From Casuarina equisetifolia (lineage: Eukaryota > Streptophyta > Magnoliopsida > Fagales > Casuarinaceae): DNA of 64,000 bases. Under the pieces are notes generated by a model that did not search any database, was not told the origin of the DNA, and worked only from the letters and a program-made list of their open reading frames with translations. Both the position numbers and the translations under genes were made by a program. The number at the start of each line of letters is the position of its first letter. Positions within the stretch are counted from its first letter, which is position 1. Location: assembly GCA_028551475.1 (NCBI GenBank), contig CM052356.1, positions 9,575,884 to 9,639,883 on the forward strand, written 5' to 3'. Of this stretch, positions 61,301 to 64,000 are shown one piece after another.

Positions 61301-61918
61301 CATTTTTTGATCCTTCACGTGCTAAAGATTTCCTCTTCATCTCTGGAACCAAGGTAGGAGCTCTATATTGTTTCCCAGTTCCTTAGCATAATAAACCTCT
61401 GATTTCTCACTTACTTTCGTTGGGGATGACAATCTTAAGGCTGTGGCATGACAGGGATCTCCAGGGTTGAAACTTATGATATGATAACTAATGATTGAAG
61501 CACTTATTAGATGAAAACTCTACGTTGATCAATACTTAGTATGCCAAACCAATCTGGAAAAGCTCATGTTACCATAAGCACATATTTGAAAGAAAAGAAT
61601 AATTTCAAAGGCAAACCTTCAAATCTGTCTGCCCCTTTTAGCTCTTCACAATTTTCCCTGTAGTTTTCCTCAGTCTTGTTCATGGATTTCGAATGAATTC
61701 TAAAACGTGTGTTAGTGATTAGGAAACTCATGTCATTTTACACACTTGTCAGCTTAGTCATTGGGCTTACCCTGTTGTTTCAGATGCGAACTTATGCAAG
61801 GAGCGGTGAGGACCCTCCTGAGGGTTTTATGTGTCCTGGGGGATGGAAGGTCCTCGTTTATTATTATGAGAGCTTGCAAGCTGAAGAGGCTTCACAGCAA
61901 GCTGTGCTTACTACGTAG
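58315..61918 (+). CDS. APS1: ATP sulfurylase, plastid type
   Basis: Five exons, 58315-58862, 59693-60098, 60401-60661, 61267-61353 and 61784-61918, join in frame to 478 residues (Arabidopsis APS1 is 463). The enzyme makes adenosine 5'-phosphosulfate from sulfate and ATP, the first step of sulfate assimilation. Residues 1-70 form a Ser/Thr/Asn-rich, acid-poor transit peptide. Next come the PUA-like domain ([28 protein letters not shown]) and the catalytic domain, with [13 protein letters not shown] holding the HNGH nucleotide-binding motif, [16 protein letters not shown] and [10 protein letters not shown]. The C-terminus [11 protein letters not shown] is present with a slightly divergent tail ([19 protein letters not shown]). 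I chose ATG 58315; an in-frame ATG at 58261 would add 18 residues that look less like a targeting peptide. There is no APS-kinase fusion. The paralogue number (APS1 versus others) is not certain. Confidence 0.93.
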
Positions 61919-64000
61919 ATCGGCACCAGAGTTTTTGGCGAGTTGATTCCTTTTCTAGAATTTTTTATGGTATAAATGGCAAGTTAACTCAGATAGGTAC
62001 TATGGAGCAGCATTATTTTAAATTATTGCTGGCAAGATATCTGATCAAGAACGATCACATCCTAATATGTACGTAAACTTATTCTCTTTGACCATCGCTG
62101 TTGGGCTCCAATTTTACCTGTCTTGATGTACGCTAAAAGGCACTCCTAGAGCTCTGTGTGGTACTGAAGAAAGAAAGAAAGAAAAAGAACAAAAAAAATA
62201 AAAGAAAGCTGGTTATTGTCTCAACTCTTATTTTCGTCAGCATTTCATTGGGAGGGTCTATAAAGGATAGATCTTGGTATGAGCTGGGTCAAGGGGAAGC
62301 CACATTAATGGGCTCAGTGCAGCTTTTGTGTTCCCCCAAATGGTAATGGTAGGAAGCTTGTGAAAAGGAGGTGGCACGCCCATCAGAGAACGCTTGAGTA
62401 AAGTTCTCCCCCAATCTGAACTCTCATTCCACTTCATTATGAACTAGTTCCTCCTTTTTCTCTTTCTTACTCTCTCTTTCTTCCCACTCTTATTTTGGTC
62501 GTGACATTCACTGCTTTCCTTGAAATTTTTGCATTTGAGAATAGTGAGATTCTCCAGGGAGAATATATGCCCTGTCTGGGATCTGAGGAGTTAAATTTTC
62601 CAATTTAGATGAAGAAACGAACATAGACTTTCTTATTCATTCTCTTCCTTACTGGAAATAAGCCTTTTCTGCTGGGAAGTAGATTGGTTCTGCATCCAGA
62701 CTCTTGCTTTTGCCTGAGACAAAAGGGCAGGCCTACCAAATGCAGGATTACGGGTCATACATTAGGGTCCATTGAAGATGGGCATTGATCAGTCCGTTCC
62801 ACACTTTTTCCACTTTCCCTTGTCTGGCTCAAATGTTATCCGTACCCCTGCCCAAGTGTCAATGCCAGAATTGAATGAATTTTCCGTGCTTTTCGCCCTC
62901 ACTGGCCGTAGAGCCTTCTCCAGTAATCAGCCTAGGCTCCATTAGGCCAGTTTTGGTCGGATCTTTCACCCACTCCCCACAGTAGCTTAAAACAAAAAGC
63001 AAATTCCACTCCTCATGATGCTTTTTATTGTCGGTCTCATTTTGTTCCATTTGACTTCCCCTGTGGCTCTACAAGAAAGGGTGGCTGGGATATCATATCC
63101 CCAGAACTTAATCAGTATGATTAGTAACTGAATGGACAGGGCATTTTACTCGGAAAATCATTTTGACTTTCTTTGTTCCTGAGGCTCAAAATGCTCTATG
63201 ACATTTTCTTGGTGCGAATCCAGTAAGCCATGAGGCAAATCAGCCAACCTGGCCTGGACCCCCTCAATGGAAGGTTCCTCCTCGAAGTGGGTCGTTATGT
63301 TGCACTCTGATTTGACCCTGACACCACTATTTCCCCTCCGTCTCATACAGTACATGTGCACGTACCTAACGGTGAGGTACTTCCTCACGGTCCTTTGATG
63401 CACTATGGACTCCTACGGTGAGCTGTAATGGGGCCATTGCATTTCCATTTCTTCCCTGACTTATTACAAAGGAGAACGTTAGGTTCGAAAAGACGTTCTA
63501 ATCCCCTAACGAACGTATGGTTTCTGATACGTTTACGTAGAGTTCATGAAGAGCTGCAGGGCACGGGGATTCACAGTGGCTCCATGCGACGGGGCAGGGA
63601 AGGGAACAAGGGCTGGTTCCACGAAATTGGTCCGTGTTGTCGGTGTCAAGCTTTTTGCAGGGAGTGCAGAACACGTCTTACGTTTCTTTGTATGTTTGTT
63701 TTCCATGTACATCCCCGGTCTGTTATTATGATGTTGTCTCTTCAACGTACCATTGCCGAAAGTAGGTGGGCAAAGGAGATAGTCGTCCTCAGCAAGTGCT
63801 CCTTGTTCATCGCCTTCACAAGCACTATCTGCTGTGTAGTTCCATTCTTGATGTAACGGCAGTGGTTTGGCTGATACCTGGACTTCATATCAAGTCCTTA
63901 CTCTATTGTCTTTACAACAGGTTTCGCGGCAAAGTCAGATGGCCTTCATGTGCTTATACAGAAGGGTCACTTTCTCCCCTTTGGACTTAGCCTGCAACTT
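61919..64000. other. Downstream region, no recognised gene
   Basis: The first few hundred bases are ATP sulfurylase 3' UTR. From about 62700 onward base composition is more GC rich than the other intergenic DNA and overlapping open frames occur on both strands: 63403-63158 minus (81 codons), 63428-63856 plus (142 codons) and 63766-63990 plus (74 codons). None matches a family I know. Organellar DNA inserted in the nucleus, or an eroded element, are possible. Confidence 0.35.

Overview
This is nuclear DNA from a flowering plant. Genes have many short coding exons split by AT-rich GT-AG introns, there are no operons, and about 20 kb in the middle is nested LTR-retroelement sequence. I cannot fix the species; a woody or early-diverging eudicot (or a magnoliid) would fit, but that is a guess.

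Left arm (1-34.3 kb, gene rich). In order: LQY1 (+, chloroplast zinc-finger protein of photosystem II repair), a Myb/SANT-like LIMYB-type gene (-), a membrane-anchored GH9 endoglucanase (+), a LOG cytokinin-activating enzyme (-), a gene-poor 5.8 kb gap, and a 23-exon nuclear 5'-3' exoribonuclease of the XRN2/XRN3 type (-). From memory, the Arabidopsis copies of LQY1, GH9B7 and XRN3 are At1g75690, At1g75680 and At1g75660, so three of these genes look like a conserved microsyntenic block. I reconstructed exons from splice sites, frame continuity and family similarity; all join in frame except in the endoglucanase, whose fifth exon is one base out of frame.

Middle (34.3-57.2 kb, retroelement nest). 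It holds an old Ty3/gypsy chromovirus-like remnant with both LTRs and a TACAA target-site duplication (35.9-39.3 kb). Inside it lies a tandem TRIM array of four 128-bp LTRs and three 96-bp internal domains, period exactly 224 bp, with one CAAGG duplication around the whole array. Next come reverse-strand gypsy RT-RNase H debris (41.7-43.06 kb), a young complete gag-only LTR element with CTTCT duplications (43.06-49.13 kb), a roughly 650-bp macrosatellite built partly from 18-bp subrepeats (49.3-53.8 kb), an LTR-like end, reverse-strand gypsy gag-protease debris probably belonging to the 41.7-43 kb debris, and a second TRIM/SMART-like element (56.1-56.45 kb).

Right arm (57.2-64 kb). A five-exon plastid ATP sulfurylase gene (+) is followed by 2 kb in which I recognise no gene.

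The genes are independent transcription units: thylakoid repair, wall glucan hydrolysis, cytokinin activation, nuclear RNA decay and sulfate assimilation.
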